NCBI GenBank assembly: GCA_028679075.1
Contig: JAJRCF010000008.1
Location: forward strand, 23,638-87,637
Origin: Methanoregula sp.
Lineage (GTDB): Archaea; Halobacteriota; Methanomicrobia; Methanomicrobiales; Methanospirillaceae
Reading direction: 5' to 3'
DNA length: 64,000 nucleotides
Shown: positions 37,958 through 46,476 of the stretch, piece after piece
How positions within the stretch are numbered: position 1 is the stretch's first letter
Layout of the letters: each line of letters begins with the position of its first letter
Program-made: the position numbers and the translations under genes
Notes under the pieces: model-generated
What the model was told of the DNA's origin: nothing
Seen by the model: only the letters and a program-made list of their open reading frames with translations
Database searches by the model: none

Positions 37958-38449
37958 ATGCTCGTTAAGGAAGCAATGACAAAAGATCCGATTGTCTGCA
38001 CTGCGGACACCCCCCTCAGGGACGTGGTAGCACTCTTCCGGAAGCACCATATCGGGGGGCTCCCGGTAATGGCGGGAAAGGAGCTTGTCGGGATCATCAC
38101 GGAATCCGATCTCATCTCCCTCCTCGAGACCGAACGGATCTCCGATGACCTCTGGCTCCCGTCCCCGTTCGAGGTCATCGAGGTCCCGATACGGGAGTAC
38201 ATCAACTGGGAGAAGACCAAGCACGCGCTGACCAATATCGGCGACATGCCGGCAAAAAAGATCATGACCCACCGGGTGGTCACGGCAACCGGGGAGATGG
38301 ATGTAGAAGAGGCGGCGGCTCTCATGCTGAAGGAGGGCATTGCCCGCCTGCCGGTCATGGAGGGGAAGAAGGTCGTTGGGATCATCACACGGGCGGATAT
38401 CATCAACGCGATTGGATCAGCCTATTCCGGAAGAGAGGGTGGTGAATAA
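37958..38449 (+). CDS. Tandem CBS domain protein within the arginine operon
   Basis: A 163-residue protein of two CBS domains: first, VKEAMTKDPIVCTADT with HIGGLPVMAGKELVGIIT; second, KIMTHRVVTATGEMDVEEAA with IARLPVMEGKKVVGIIT. CBS pairs bind adenine nucleotides or other ligands. It is placed between argC and argJ and its stop abuts the argJ start, so a regulatory link to arginine synthesis or energy state is possible but unproved. The ATG at 37958 has a GGTGAG element just upstream; a GTG at 37949 is also open. Confidence 0.85.
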   Translation: MLVKEAMTKDPIVCTADTPLRDVVALFRKHHIGGLPVMAGKELVGIITESDLISLLETERISDDLWLPSPFEVIEVPIREYINWEKTKHALTNIGDMPAKKIMTHRVVTATGEMDVEEAAALMLKEGIARLPVMEGKKVVGIITRADIINAIGSAYSGREGGE

Positions 38450-39607
38450 ATGGCATTTGTGAGTATCTGCGCAGTCCCCGGTGTCAAAGCCTGGGGAATG
38501 AAAGAAGGAAAATATGGTCTGGCACTCATCGAAGCGCATGGCACGGCAGCCGGTGTGTTCACGGAGAACCTTGTGAGGGCCGCTCCTATCGAGCTGATGA
38601 GAAAGCAGATCAAGGCCGGAAAACTGGAAGCGGTCGTTGTCAACAGCGGGTGTGCGAATGCCTACACGGGAAAGCGCGGGGTCGCCGACGCAGTTACCAT
38701 GACAGAGTACGCCGGTTCAGTGCTGGACGTAAAACCCTCGCGGGTGGGCGTTGCCAGTACCGGTGTCATCGGGCGGTACCTTGACCTGCCCCTGATCCAG
38801 CGGCAGTGCAAGGCTGTTGCGCCGAAGCTTGCCCGTAATGCCGAGGCCGAGGTCGTTACTGCGCAGGCAATCATGACCACGGATACCGTCCAGAAGCACG
38901 CCCTTGTAAAGAAGGAAGGGTTCAGTATCGGCGGGATCTGCAAGGGAAGCGGCATGATCGCACCGAACATGGGGACCATGCTCGCGTTCATCTACACCGA
39001 CGCAGAAATAGGCGCAAAGCCGCTTGCCAATGCCCTGAAACTGGCAACCCGCCGCTCCTTCAACAGGGTGGTTGTTGACGGCGACACGAGCACGAACGAC
39101 ATCGCGCTTTGCACTGCCACCGGAGAGGCCGGCAAGGTCAACGCTGCAGAGTTCAAAGCAGGGCTGGAAGAGTGCTGCCGCTCCCTTGCTGAGCAGATCG
39201 CAAAGGACGGCGAGGGCGCAACAAAGCTCCTTGAGATCATTGTTAAAGGGGCAAAGAAAGAGGACGATGCGGAGAAAGTTGCCCGCACGGTTATCGAATC
39301 GCCGCTTGTGAAGACTGCCGTGTACGGGGAAGACCCGAACTGGGGCCGTGTCGTGGCCGCGGCGGGAAGGGCCGGCGTGAAGTTCGACCCGAATGCAGTC
39401 TCACTCTGGATCAGCGATGGCAGCAAAAAATACCCGCTCGTGAAATCCGGCGAGATCATCGCCGACCTCGTTGCAGCCAAGAAGGCGATGCACGGGAAGA
39501 AAGTGACCTTCATCCTCGACCTTGCAGCAGGAAAGGCAGAAGCAACCGCATGGGGCTGCGACCTTACCGAGAAATACGTGGAGATCAACGGGAGGTACAC
39601 CACATAA
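38450..39607 (+). CDS. argJ: Bifunctional glutamate N-acetyltransferase / ornithine acetyltransferase ArgJ
   Basis: A 385-residue ArgJ. The precursor cleaves itself at the threonine in [13 protein letters not shown], forming two chains; SGCANAYTG and [10 protein letters not shown] are active-site motifs, and [18 protein letters not shown] is in the beta chain. It recycles acetyl groups from acetylornithine to glutamate. The usual alanine before the nucleophile is glycine here, a mild change. Its TAA overlaps the argB ATG by one base. Confidence 0.94.
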   Translation: MAFVSICAVPGVKAWGMKEGKYGLALIEAHGTAAGVFTENLVRAAPIELMRKQIKAGKLEAVVVNSGCANAYTGKRGVADAVTMTEYAGSVLDVKPSRVGVASTGVIGRYLDLPLIQRQCKAVAPKLARNAEAEVVTAQAIMTTDTVQKHALVKKEGFSIGGICKGSGMIAPNMGTMLAFIYTDAEIGAKPLANALKLATRRSFNRVVVDGDTSTNDIALCTATGEAGKVNAAEFKAGLEECCRSLAEQIAKDGEGATKLLEIIVKGAKKEDDAEKVARTVIESPLVKTAVYGEDPNWGRVVAAAGRAGVKFDPNAVSLWISDGSKKYPLVKSGEIIADLVAAKKAMHGKKVTFILDLAAGKAEATAWGCDLTEKYVEINGRYTT

Positions 39608-40479
39608 TGAAGCGTGAAGACGTCCTGATGGAGGCACTGCCGTACATCCAGCAGTTCCATGGCAAGACGATCGTGATCAAGCTCGGCGGACATGCGATGG
39701 TCGACCCCGTTGTGCTGGAGAACGCAATCCGTGATGCGGTCCTCCTCCACTATGTCGGTATCCGCGTTGTCCTCGTCCACGGTGGCGGCCCCGAGATCAG
39801 CGAAAAGATGAAACAGATGGGCAAGGAGTCGGTCTTTGTCGGGGGCCTCAGGGTGACGGACACAGAGACTCTCGAGATTGCCCAGATGGTGCTGGTCGGC
39901 AAGATCAATGCCAACATCGTCTCCCTGATCGCCAAGTGCGGGGCCCGTGGTGTCGGGCTCTCGGGCAGTGACGGGAACATTATCCTGGCAAAGAAGATGG
40001 AGCTCCAGAAAGTCGAGGTCGGCGGCGTCCAGAAAGATGTGGACCTCGGGCATGTTGGTGAGATCGAATATATCGACCCGGCGCTCCTCAACACCCTGCT
40101 CGACACCCAGTATATCCCGGTTGTTGCCCCTATCGCCATCGACCGGCATGGCGGAAGCCTGAACATCAATGCCGACACGGCCGCCGGTGACATCGCGATC
40201 GCGCTGAGGGCGTACAAACTCGTGAACATGACCGATGTCGACGGGGTCATGGACAAGGACAGGACTAAAGTCTTCCGGAAACTGACGGTCCGCGAAGCAA
40301 ACGATCTCCAGAGGTCCGGGGCAATTGGTGAAGGGATGATCCCGAAGGTCATGTCGGTTATAAAGGCAGTGGAGAATGGTGTCAGTTATTCCCATATCAT
40401 CAACGGGAACACCGAGCACAACCTCATCCTCGAACTGTTTACCCACGATGGTGTCGGGTCGATGATCTCCCTCTCCTGA
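39607..40479 (+). CDS. argB: Acetylglutamate kinase
   Basis: A 290-residue amino acid kinase. The ATP-binding [13 protein letters not shown] lies near residue 20, [11 protein letters not shown] near 56, and [15 protein letters not shown] near residue 178. It phosphorylates N-acetylglutamate, giving the substrate of ArgC. The start at 39607 is set by overlap with argJ; similarity begins at [14 protein letters not shown]. The gene ends the arginine operon and is followed by an AT-rich promoter region before the thioredoxin gene. Confidence 0.95.
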   Translation: MKREDVLMEALPYIQQFHGKTIVIKLGGHAMVDPVVLENAIRDAVLLHYVGIRVVLVHGGGPEISEKMKQMGKESVFVGGLRVTDTETLEIAQMVLVGKINANIVSLIAKCGARGVGLSGSDGNIILAKKMELQKVEVGGVQKDVDLGHVGEIEYIDPALLNTLLDTQYIPVVAPIAIDRHGGSLNINADTAAGDIAIALRAYKLVNMTDVDGVMDKDRTKVFRKLTVREANDLQRSGAIGEGMIPKVMSVIKAVENGVSYSHIINGNTEHNLILELFTHDGVGSMISLS

Positions 40480-40541
40480 TTTTGTAAAACAGACATTTTA
40501 TTATGATATGAGTTTTTAACAAGCTTACAGGATTTACCCCT

Positions 40542-40940
40542 ATGGATAAGACGATAAAAATTGTTGTGGCCATTCTCGCCGTTGTCGTTGTTGCCTGCCT
40601 TGCTGTTCTGGTCTCCGGCACGCCGTCTCATGCTGACAGCGGGATTCCTGCCACCGATACTATATACTTCTTTTATGGCGAGGAATGTTCCCACTGCCAC
40701 AAGATAATGCCGTTCATCATCAATATGACGGAAAAATATCCCGAGGCAGATATCCAGGTCCTCGAGGTCTGGCATAACCAGTCCAACTCCAAGCTCTTCC
40801 AGCAGGCCAATGCCGCTCTCGGTCGATCCCAGTATGGCGTTCCTGAAGTGATTATCGGGAAAACGGTCCTTACCGGCGAGCTTGAGATCCCGGCGAAATT
40901 CGAAGGGCTCATTCAGGATTATCTTAAAAAAAAAGCCTGA
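40542..40940 (+). CDS. Exported thioredoxin-like domain, first half of a tandem Trx-Trx-CcdA gene
   Basis: A 132-residue open frame with an N-terminal membrane signal (IVVAILAVVVVACLAVLVSG) and a thioredoxin-like domain with the CxxC motif FYGEECSHCHKIMPF. It stops at 40940 just after an A9 tract (40926-40934). A second thioredoxin domain and a CcdA membrane domain continue without a start codon in the -1 frame. A one-base slip on the A tract would join them into one protein of about 490 residues. It may thus be a real short secreted product, a programmed-shift product, or a broken gene. Confidence 0.75.
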   Translation: MDKTIKIVVAILAVVVVACLAVLVSGTPSHADSGIPATDTIYFFYGEECSHCHKIMPFIINMTEKYPEADIQVLEVWHNQSNSKLFQQANAALGRSQYGVPEVIIGKTVLTGELEIPAKFEGLIQDYLKKKA

Positions 40941-42019
40941 CCCGGCTCTCGCCACTGGATGAGACTGCCATCTCCGGCAACAATACCTTATTTTCCACCG
41001 GCACCCTCCGTGCGGTCTATTTCTATGGCGACGGGTGCGAACACTGCGAGAAAGTGAAGCCTGTCATCGCAGGCCTCCAGGAAAAATATCCCGGGATGCA
41101 GCTCGAGTCCCTGGAGATCTGGTATAATCAGACCAACCAGCGGAGGTTCGTGGAGATGAGCCGGCAGTATGCCACGAGCAATGCCGGCGTCCCGGTGATT
41201 TTCATTGGTGACCAGGCACTCATCGGGGAGACCGCGATCAGGGACCGGTTTGAGGAATCCATCCTTGCAGAGAAAAAGCGGCTTGCATCGTGCAACACGA
41301 CAGCGCCGGCACAACCCCCCGCAAACGAGTGCACCACCGCCGGCCCGGAACTGACTCCCCAGATGGTGATTGTTCCGGCGCTTGTTGACAGTCTCAATCC
41401 CTGCGCACTCTCGGTCCTGATCTTCCTCCTCCTCTCAATAGCCGCGGCAGCAAACCGCAGGCGGATCCTGGTTATCGGCGGCTCGTACATCGCTGCGGTC
41501 TTCCTCTTCCATCTGCTCATGGGTGTAGGGATCTTCTCCTTTGTGAGTTTGTCCGGGCTCTCAAAGGTCTTCTCGCTCCTTGGAGCAACCATTGCCGTGG
41601 TCCTCGGCGTGATAACACTGTCGGATGTGATCAGTGACAGAGAGACATTCTTCCTCTCTGTCCCGGAATCCGGCAAAGGGCTCATGTCGCATTACATCCG
41701 CATCGCCTCCATACCCGCGGCGTTCATCCTCGGTATTCTTGCCGGGCTCCTCGGCTTCACCTGCACCGGCGGGATCTACATCGGCATCCTTGCCATGATG
41801 AGCGAGAGCATGACGATGGCGGCCGGTCTGCCCTGGCTCCTCCTCTACAACATCATCTTCGTCCTGCCTCTCGTGCTGGTGACACTCCTCGCTGCATACG
41901 GCATATCCCCGGAGAAAGCCGATACCTGGAGGATCGAACACAAACGGCTTCTCCGTCTTGTGATAGGGCTCGTCCTGATCGCCCTCGGGATCGTGATCTT
42001 CCTCGGGTGGTTCGGGTAA
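40928..42019 (+). CDS. Second thioredoxin domain fused to CcdA/DsbD-like membrane domain; frame lacks its own start
   Basis: This frame is open from 40928 and has no ATG, GTG or TTG before its thioredoxin motif YGDGCEHCEKVKPV. A usual start-codon call at 41054 would cut that motif off. The domain is very like the upstream one (LEIWYNQTNQRRF against LEVWHNQSNSKLF). About six membrane helices follow, with CcdA-type cysteines in DSLNPCALSV and LGFTCTGGIYIG. CcdA/DsbD proteins carry reducing power across the membrane to extracytoplasmic thiols. The end is 42019. Expression probably depends on -1 slippage at the A9 tract. Confidence 0.75.
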   Translation, partial: KKSLTRLSPLDETAISGNNTLFSTGTLRAVYFYGDGCEHCEKVKPVIAGLQEKYPGMQLESLEIWYNQTNQRRFVEMSRQYATSNAGVPVIFIGDQALIGETAIRDRFEESILAEKKRLASCNTTAPAQPPANECTTAGPELTPQMVIVPALVDSLNPCALSVLIFLLLSIAAAANRRRILVIGGSYIAAVFLFHLLMGVGIFSFVSLSGLSKVFSLLGATIAVVLGVITLSDVISDRETFFLSVPESGKGLMSHYIRIASIPAAFILGILAGLLGFTCTGGIYIGILAMMSESMTMAAGLPWLLLYNIIFVLPLVLVTLLAAYGISPEKADTWRIEHKRLLRLVIGLVLIALGIVIFLGWFG

Positions 42020-42065
42020 AAAACCCATAAATTATTTTTAAAAAAGGATCCTGACGGGAGGGAGA

Positions 42066-42350
42066 TTACGGCAGGTTGCCATCGCCGGAGCATTCCTTCT
42101 GGCGCTCCTCGCTCATGGCAATGAGGATCTCAAAGATCTTCTGGACCGCGACAGGATCGATCCTGCTCTCAACGGCCTGGTTGAAAACCGACTCAAGGAC
42201 ATCGGCTGTCCGCTTCCCGTCATGGATGGCAATCCCCTCCCGTATCTTGACTGCCGCCACCTGATTTGCCAGTTCCTGCCGTTTGGCAATGAGGCGGATG
42301 ATAGCAGCATCCACCATCGAGATCTCAGCCCGGACTTTTTCGAGGGACAT
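42066..42350 (-). CDS. Chorismate mutase (AroQ class)
   Basis: A 94-residue AroQ-type all-helical protein: MSLEKVRAEISMVDAAIIRLIAKRQELANQVAAVK contains, in order, the basic R of helix 1, IVDxxII spacing, and the RxELAxxVxxxK pattern of chorismate mutases. The C-terminal helix has VQKIFEILIAMSEERQ. It would make prephenate for Phe and Tyr synthesis. The ATG at 42350 best fits the family; ATGs at 42371 and 42377 are upstream options. It is divergent from the M50 protease gene. Confidence 0.85.
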   Translation of the reverse strand: MSLEKVRAEISMVDAAIIRLIAKRQELANQVAAVKIREGIAIHDGKRTADVLESVFNQAVESRIDPVAVQKIFEILIAMSEERQKECSGDGNLP

Positions 42351-42401
42351 ACCATATACTCTTTCCCGCATTTGCATAAACGTAATGCTTACGAGTACTG
42401 A

Positions 42402-43103
42402 ATGCCAAATCAGTTAACACGAAAAACCCCATCTGATCTGGTGTCTCTCATGCTCGAACGTATCACCCGCCGCGAAGAAGCGGACCTTTTTATTGCCTGG
42501 ATGGCAATCGCCCTGTCGTTTGCCATCATCAACATTGCCCCCTATGGCATACTCCGGCCCGTGACGGCAATCAACCCGGTTTCCGCCCTCATCTATTTCG
42601 GCATCGCCCTCCTGACGGTCGGTATCGGGTTCATCCTCCACGAGATGGCCCATAAGTTCGTGGCGATCCGGTTCGGGTACTGGGCGGAATTTGTCAAGGA
42701 CAACACCATGCTCCTCATAGCCGTGGTCATGGCGGCGCTGGTCGGGTTCGTGTTTGCTGCCCCCGGGGCAACGGTCATCTACTCCCAGGACGGCCGTGGC
42801 CTGACCCGGGAGCAGGACGGGATCATCTCCGCGGCCGGGCCGGTCATCAACCTTGTCCTGTGCCTGCTCTTTGCTGCCCTGTTCTTTGTCGTGGGCGGGA
42901 AAACGGCATATATCAATCACAGTATTATCGCCATGATCGGTCTGGCCGGTGTCCAGATCAATGCAATGATCGCAGCATTCAACCTCCTCCCGATCAGCGT
43001 CCTCGACGGGAGAAAAGTGCTCGCATGGAATGTTGTGATATTTGTGGTCCTTATCGCCGCAGCGTTTGGAACGCTCGTTGCGTCGTATTATCTCTTCCTC
43101 TGA
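42402..43103 (+). CDS. Site-2 protease-like M50 family membrane peptidase
   Basis: A 233-residue membrane protein of about six helices. The zinc motif HEMAH occurs in ILHEMAHKFVAIRFG near residue 78, and the third ligand motif NLLPISVLDGRKV is near residue 203. No PDZ or CBS domain is present. Homologues cleave membrane-anchored substrates, but the archaeal targets are unknown. Its short leader is shared with the divergent chorismate mutase gene. Confidence 0.88.
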   Translation: MPNQLTRKTPSDLVSLMLERITRREEADLFIAWMAIALSFAIINIAPYGILRPVTAINPVSALIYFGIALLTVGIGFILHEMAHKFVAIRFGYWAEFVKDNTMLLIAVVMAALVGFVFAAPGATVIYSQDGRGLTREQDGIISAAGPVINLVLCLLFAALFFVVGGKTAYINHSIIAMIGLAGVQINAMIAAFNLLPISVLDGRKVLAWNVVIFVVLIAAAFGTLVASYYLFL

Positions 43104-43118
43104 TCTTTTTTAAGAGGG

Positions 43119-43724
43119 TTATTGTTTTTTTTGGGTTTCCAGGACAGCGACTACCTGCTGCCCTTTGAGGAACGCATCGTTCATGGCGGTCGGGTGGTTT
43201 TTGATCCCCTTGTATTCGTCCATGTTGTTTGCAACAATGTTGTCGTAGTATTCGAATCCCGCGTCATGGAAGAGTGCCGTGAGGGATGGGTATGCCCCGT
43301 CGAAGACATGGCTCCAGCTCTGGCCCGCGGTCGAGATGAAGATCCCTTTGTGGCGGGCAAGGTGTTCCGGGGAAAACTCCAGCGTTTTGGTCACGAACCG
43401 CCGTGCCCAGAGAAACTGTCCCCGGTCAATGAAACCCTTGAGCTGGGCGGTGATCCCCATGCTGTAGATCGGGGAGGCAACGGCAACGCAATCGGCAACC
43501 ATCATCCGTTCAAAGAGCGGGATTGCATCGTCCTTCACGATGCAGTTGCCATCCTTGTGGCAGGCATTGCACCCCCGGCAGGCAGAATAGTCAAGGTCTT
43601 TTAAGACGACCTTTTCAACGGTTGCCCCGGCAGACCGGGCCCCGTCCAGGAAACTGTCGAGTAAGGTCTCGGTGTTCCCGTGCCGGTGCGGGCTTCCTGA
43701 TATCCCCAGTACGGTTACCGTCAT
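43119..43724 (-). CDS. Iron-sulfur flavoprotein (Isf-like)
   Basis: A 201-residue flavodoxin-fold protein with FMN loop GISGSPHRHGNTE and the compact cysteine motif CRGCNACHKDGNC (CX2CX2CX5C), the pattern that binds a [4Fe-4S] cluster in Methanosarcina Isf. ASPIYSMGI lies near residue 80. Isf reduces O2 or peroxide with ferredoxin electrons. A homologous gene lies 7 bp upstream on the same strand, so the two are probably co-transcribed tandem copies. Confidence 0.87.
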   Translation of the reverse strand: MTVTVLGISGSPHRHGNTETLLDSFLDGARSAGATVEKVVLKDLDYSACRGCNACHKDGNCIVKDDAIPLFERMMVADCVAVASPIYSMGITAQLKGFIDRGQFLWARRFVTKTLEFSPEHLARHKGIFISTAGQSWSHVFDGAYPSLTALFHDAGFEYYDNIVANNMDEYKGIKNHPTAMNDAFLKGQQVVAVLETQKKQ

Positions 43725-43731
43725 GATCTCC

Positions 43732-44349
43732 TCAGGCCGCGAGCCGCTTCTTCAGCTCGGCTATAATGGTCTTCCCGAGTTTTGTTGCATCAACCTTTGC
43801 GGTCGGGTGTTTATCGATTGCGCCCTTTTCGTCAACATGGTTGATCATTAGGTAACTGATGTCGGCGTCACGGATATCAATCACATGGTAGAAGCATTTG
43901 ACCGAAGGGATGGCCGCATCGAATACGTGAGGCCAGTCCTGTCCGGCGCTGGCAAGGAAGGCGCCAAGCCGTTTTCCTTTCCGTTCCGGGGGCACAATGG
44001 GGAGTTTGAGCACGAACTTCCGTGACCGGAAGACCTGCATACGGTCGATCAGCGCCTTGGGGAGGGCTGCTATGCCCATACAGAATATGGGGGAGGAGAG
44101 GAGGATGATATCCGCGTCAATAATCTTGTCGTGGTAAATGTCCATCCCGTCGCGCTGGATGCACTTGTTCAGCTTCTCGCAGGCGTTGCACCCCCGGCAG
44201 ATGTTGATATTCGCCTCGGTGAGCGGGACCTTCTCGATTGCGACTTCGGGGTCCTCCGCCATCGATGCAAGCACCCAGTCGAGCAACGTCTCCGAGTTCC
44301 CGTTCCTCCGCGGGCTCCCGGCAAAGGCAAGGACCTTGATCGTCATCAC
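43732..44349 (-). CDS. Iron-sulfur flavoprotein (Isf-like), second copy
   Basis: A 205-residue paralogue of the downstream gene. The FMN loop is AFAGSPRRNGNSE and the cysteine motif is CRGCNACEKLNKC (CX2CX2CX5C), followed by SSPIFCMGIAALPKALIDR. It is probably the first gene of the two-gene unit. Its function is likely electron transfer from ferredoxin to oxygen species or quinone-like compounds. Two in-frame ATGs occur at the start (MMTIKVL). Confidence 0.87.
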   Translation of the reverse strand: MMTIKVLAFAGSPRRNGNSETLLDWVLASMAEDPEVAIEKVPLTEANINICRGCNACEKLNKCIQRDGMDIYHDKIIDADIILLSSPIFCMGIAALPKALIDRMQVFRSRKFVLKLPIVPPERKGKRLGAFLASAGQDWPHVFDAAIPSVKCFYHVIDIRDADISYLMINHVDEKGAIDKHPTAKVDATKLGKTIIAELKKRLAA

Positions 44350-44435
44350 TTTTGTTCTATGTCATCAGTAACGGAAAAAAGATTGTATGTTGCGTCTTCC
44401 CCTGTAAAGGTACCGTCCTGGACAGTTCCGTACAG

Positions 44436-45089
44436 TCAGCGGTCCCGGTCCATGCTATAATGTGCATTCCGGAACCGGATCAGCTCGCTCGTGAACTCGC
44501 CCAGGTACTCGTCCATGGAGAGGCTGCCCTCCTCAAAGACACAGTCACCCTCTTCCACAACCTTGTTGATCATGTCGCGGGTAGGGAGGATCATATCGAT
44601 CTTCACGCCGGACTTTTCCGATCCCCGGATCAATGCCTCGCGGAAGAGCCCGATGCAGTACGCGATCCGGAATTGGTAGGTATGGCGGGTCTTTTCGAGA
44701 TATCCCGCAACACGGTCGGTCTCGATACGGAGGAAATCGTCGAGGACTTTTTTGTCTTTGCACTTCCCGAGCATGTACTTGTAGTGGGCGTACGGGTACA
44801 TCTCCTCGAGTTCTGCGGGGACGATGCCACAGGTGCCGAAGATGACGATGTGGTACTGCGGCTCGGAAAAGACCTGCGAGATGATCATCCGGATCAGCTG
44901 GTGGCTCGGACTCGCGCTGTAGGGTTTCCGGACCGCACAGGGCATGAAGATGGTAATGTCCTTTGGTGTGACATCGTACTCGTCAATGATGTAGCGGTAC
45001 GACTGCTCGAACTCCGGGAGGTAGAACGGGGGATCCGTGAGGATCGGCTTATTGTTTACGTTCTGTTCATCTGCTCCATGGTCCGCCAT
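44436..45089 (-). CDS. ArcS-motif (DUF5591) protein
   Basis: A 217-residue protein that has exactly the archaeosine synthase signature PC-X3-KPY-X2-S-X2-H, as PCAVRKPYSASPSH near residue 50. Other matches are HIVIFGTCGIVPAELEEMYPYAHYKY. ArcS modifies preQ0-tRNA at position 15 in many euryarchaea and normally carries TGT-like and PUA domains around this core. Here the core stands alone, so it is either a split-off ArcS part or a paralogue with another substrate. It has no clear operon partner. Confidence 0.75.
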   Translation of the reverse strand: MADHGADEQNVNNKPILTDPPFYLPEFEQSYRYIIDEYDVTPKDITIFMPCAVRKPYSASPSHQLIRMIISQVFSEPQYHIVIFGTCGIVPAELEEMYPYAHYKYMLGKCKDKKVLDDFLRIETDRVAGYLEKTRHTYQFRIAYCIGLFREALIRGSEKSGVKIDMILPTRDMINKVVEEGDCVFEEGSLSMDEYLGEFTSELIRFRNAHYSMDRDR

Positions 45090-45170
45090 CGTCTTCCATA
45101 CCAGATCGTCCCGGGAGCAGATGAACCCCGCGATCAGCCTGTCAGGGAATGAAAAAGGGGGGTTTGGGGA

Positions 45171-45815
45171 TTAAATTTTCTTGTAACAGAGATACCAGTC
45201 CTTGTACTCGTACCCCTCCGTTGGCCGCTTCTCCATCTCGGCCGCAGTCTTTGGCGGCGGGACAACGACCTTGTCGCCCGGCTGCCAGTTGGCCGGTGTC
45301 GAGACCTTGTACTTGTCTGTGGTCTGGAGCGCCTTCACGAGCCGGATGATCTCGGGCATGAACCTCCCGTTCTGGAGCGGGTAGTAGATCATGGCCCGCA
45401 TAATCCCCTTGTCATCGATGAAGAAGACGCACCGGACCGCGGCAGTCGAGCTCTGGCCCGGGTGGATCATCCCGTATTTCTTTGCCACCTTCATGTTCAG
45501 GTCGGCGATGATCGGGAACGGGATCTGCACTCCCATCTTCTCCTTGATGTCATGCACCCAGCCCAGGTGGGACGAGATGCTGTCAACAGAGAGCCCGACG
45601 AGCTGGACATTCAATGCCTTCAGCTCGTCGTGGATGGCGGTAAATGCAAGGAACTCGGTAGTGCAGACCGGTGTGAAATCCGCCGGGTGAGAGAAGAGCA
45701 CCACCCATTTGCCCTTAAGGCCGGAGAGCGTCATCGGGCCGTGGGTGGTCTCTGCCGTGAAGTCCGGGGCCGGTTCCCCAAGGATCGGGAATGAAACACA
45801 CTCTTCAGCATCCAT
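45171..45815 (-). CDS. Peroxiredoxin, 1-Cys/Prx6 type
   Basis: A 214-residue peroxiredoxin. The peroxidatic cysteine is in HPADFTPVCTTEFLAF near residue 50. The long C-terminal domain (VSTPANWQPGDKVVVPPP) is typical of archaeal Prx6-like enzymes, which form large rings. Further cysteines near residue 130 and near the end (WYLCYKK) could act as resolving residues. It ends a short run of genes on this strand with a CMD-family protein and a desulforedoxin, a probable oxidative-defence operon. Confidence 0.92.
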   Translation of the reverse strand: MDAEECVSFPILGEPAPDFTAETTHGPMTLSGLKGKWVVLFSHPADFTPVCTTEFLAFTAIHDELKALNVQLVGLSVDSISSHLGWVHDIKEKMGVQIPFPIIADLNMKVAKKYGMIHPGQSSTAAVRCVFFIDDKGIMRAMIYYPLQNGRFMPEIIRLVKALQTTDKYKVSTPANWQPGDKVVVPPPKTAAEMEKRPTEGYEYKDWYLCYKKI

Positions 45816-45828
45816 CGCGGACTCCTCC

Positions 45829-46239
45829 TTACTTCTTCATCACTTCGTCGAGCTGGGCCTTGCCATACACATAGGCTGGCATGCCCGAGAGCAGGAACGT
45901 GACGCGGAGCGCCTCTTCCACTTCCGCTTTCGTAACGCCAAGGCTGGCGGCTCCCGCGAGCTGGGCCCGTACCGCGTGCTGGTCCCTGAGGGCCGCAGCG
46001 ATCGCGATGGCGATCAGCTTCTTGGTCTTCTTCGTGAGCTTGCCGTCATCCCAGATATGGTTCTCGAATTTCATGACGAGATCGAACATCTCGGGGTCGT
46101 TCGTGGTCAGTTCCTTGAAGAACTTCGGCACCTTGCCGATCTTCTTCTCAAGTCCCTTCAGGTCTTTTCCCCTTGTCATTGCTTTCTTTACAGCCGGCTT
46201 CTTTGCCGGCGCCTTCTTCATTGGTTTTTTCACTGCCAT
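45829..46239 (-). CDS. Carboxymuconolactone decarboxylase family protein lacking the catalytic CxxC
   Basis: A 136-residue AhpD/CMD-like protein. The core FENHIWDDGKLTKKTKKLIAIAIAAAL is seen in its motifs DDGKLTKK and LIAIAIA. At the position of the usual CxxC...H redox motif it reads RDQHAVRAQLAGA, so no active cysteines are present. Hence it is unlikely to be an AhpD thiol reductase. The N-terminus has a Lys/Ala/Pro-rich tail (KKPMKKAPAKKPAVKKA), similar to that on PurM in this window. It lies between peroxiredoxin and desulforedoxin genes, with its Shine-Dalgarno (GGAGG) inside the latter. Confidence 0.82.
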   Translation of the reverse strand: MAVKKPMKKAPAKKPAVKKAMTRGKDLKGLEKKIGKVPKFFKELTTNDPEMFDLVMKFENHIWDDGKLTKKTKKLIAIAIAAALRDQHAVRAQLAGAASLGVTKAEVEEALRVTFLLSGMPAYVYGKAQLDEVMKK

Positions 46240-46242
46240 AAT

Positions 46243-46368
46243 TTACTCCTCCAGTTGCATCGGCTCGCCGCAGCAGATCAGTTCTCCGCCGCCGGCTTCC
46301 TTCACCACAACAACATTACCGCAGATCTCGCACCTGAAGACCTGCCCCTCCTTTGAAACATTCACCAT
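46243..46368 (-). CDS. Desulforedoxin-like 41-aa rubredoxin-type protein
   Basis: A very short gene, 41 residues: [16 protein letters not shown] then GN, a Val-rich strand and [10 protein letters not shown]. The CxxCG and CCG cysteines are those of desulforedoxin and of the N-terminal domain of desulfoferrodoxin, which bind one iron each. It may pass electrons to the oxidative-stress proteins encoded next to it. Its stop lies 3 bp before the ATG of the CMD-family gene. Upstream AAAAC then ATG; no strong Shine-Dalgarno sequence seen. Confidence 0.85.
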   Translation of the reverse strand: MVNVSKEGQVFRCEICGNVVVVKEAGGGELICCGEPMQLEE

Positions 46369-46476
46369 GTTTTCTCTCTCTTCAATGTTGGATTGATCCT
46401 GGTGCACAAATCACGGCCGGAATTCCCGACCCCTGCACCAGCATTCGAATGACGGTGCGAAAAGAAAAATAAGAGA

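Noticed and set aside
41054..42019. GTG start at 41054 for the CcdA-like gene
   Set aside because: It would remove the CEHC motif and first strand of the second thioredoxin domain, which are encoded in frame just upstream.
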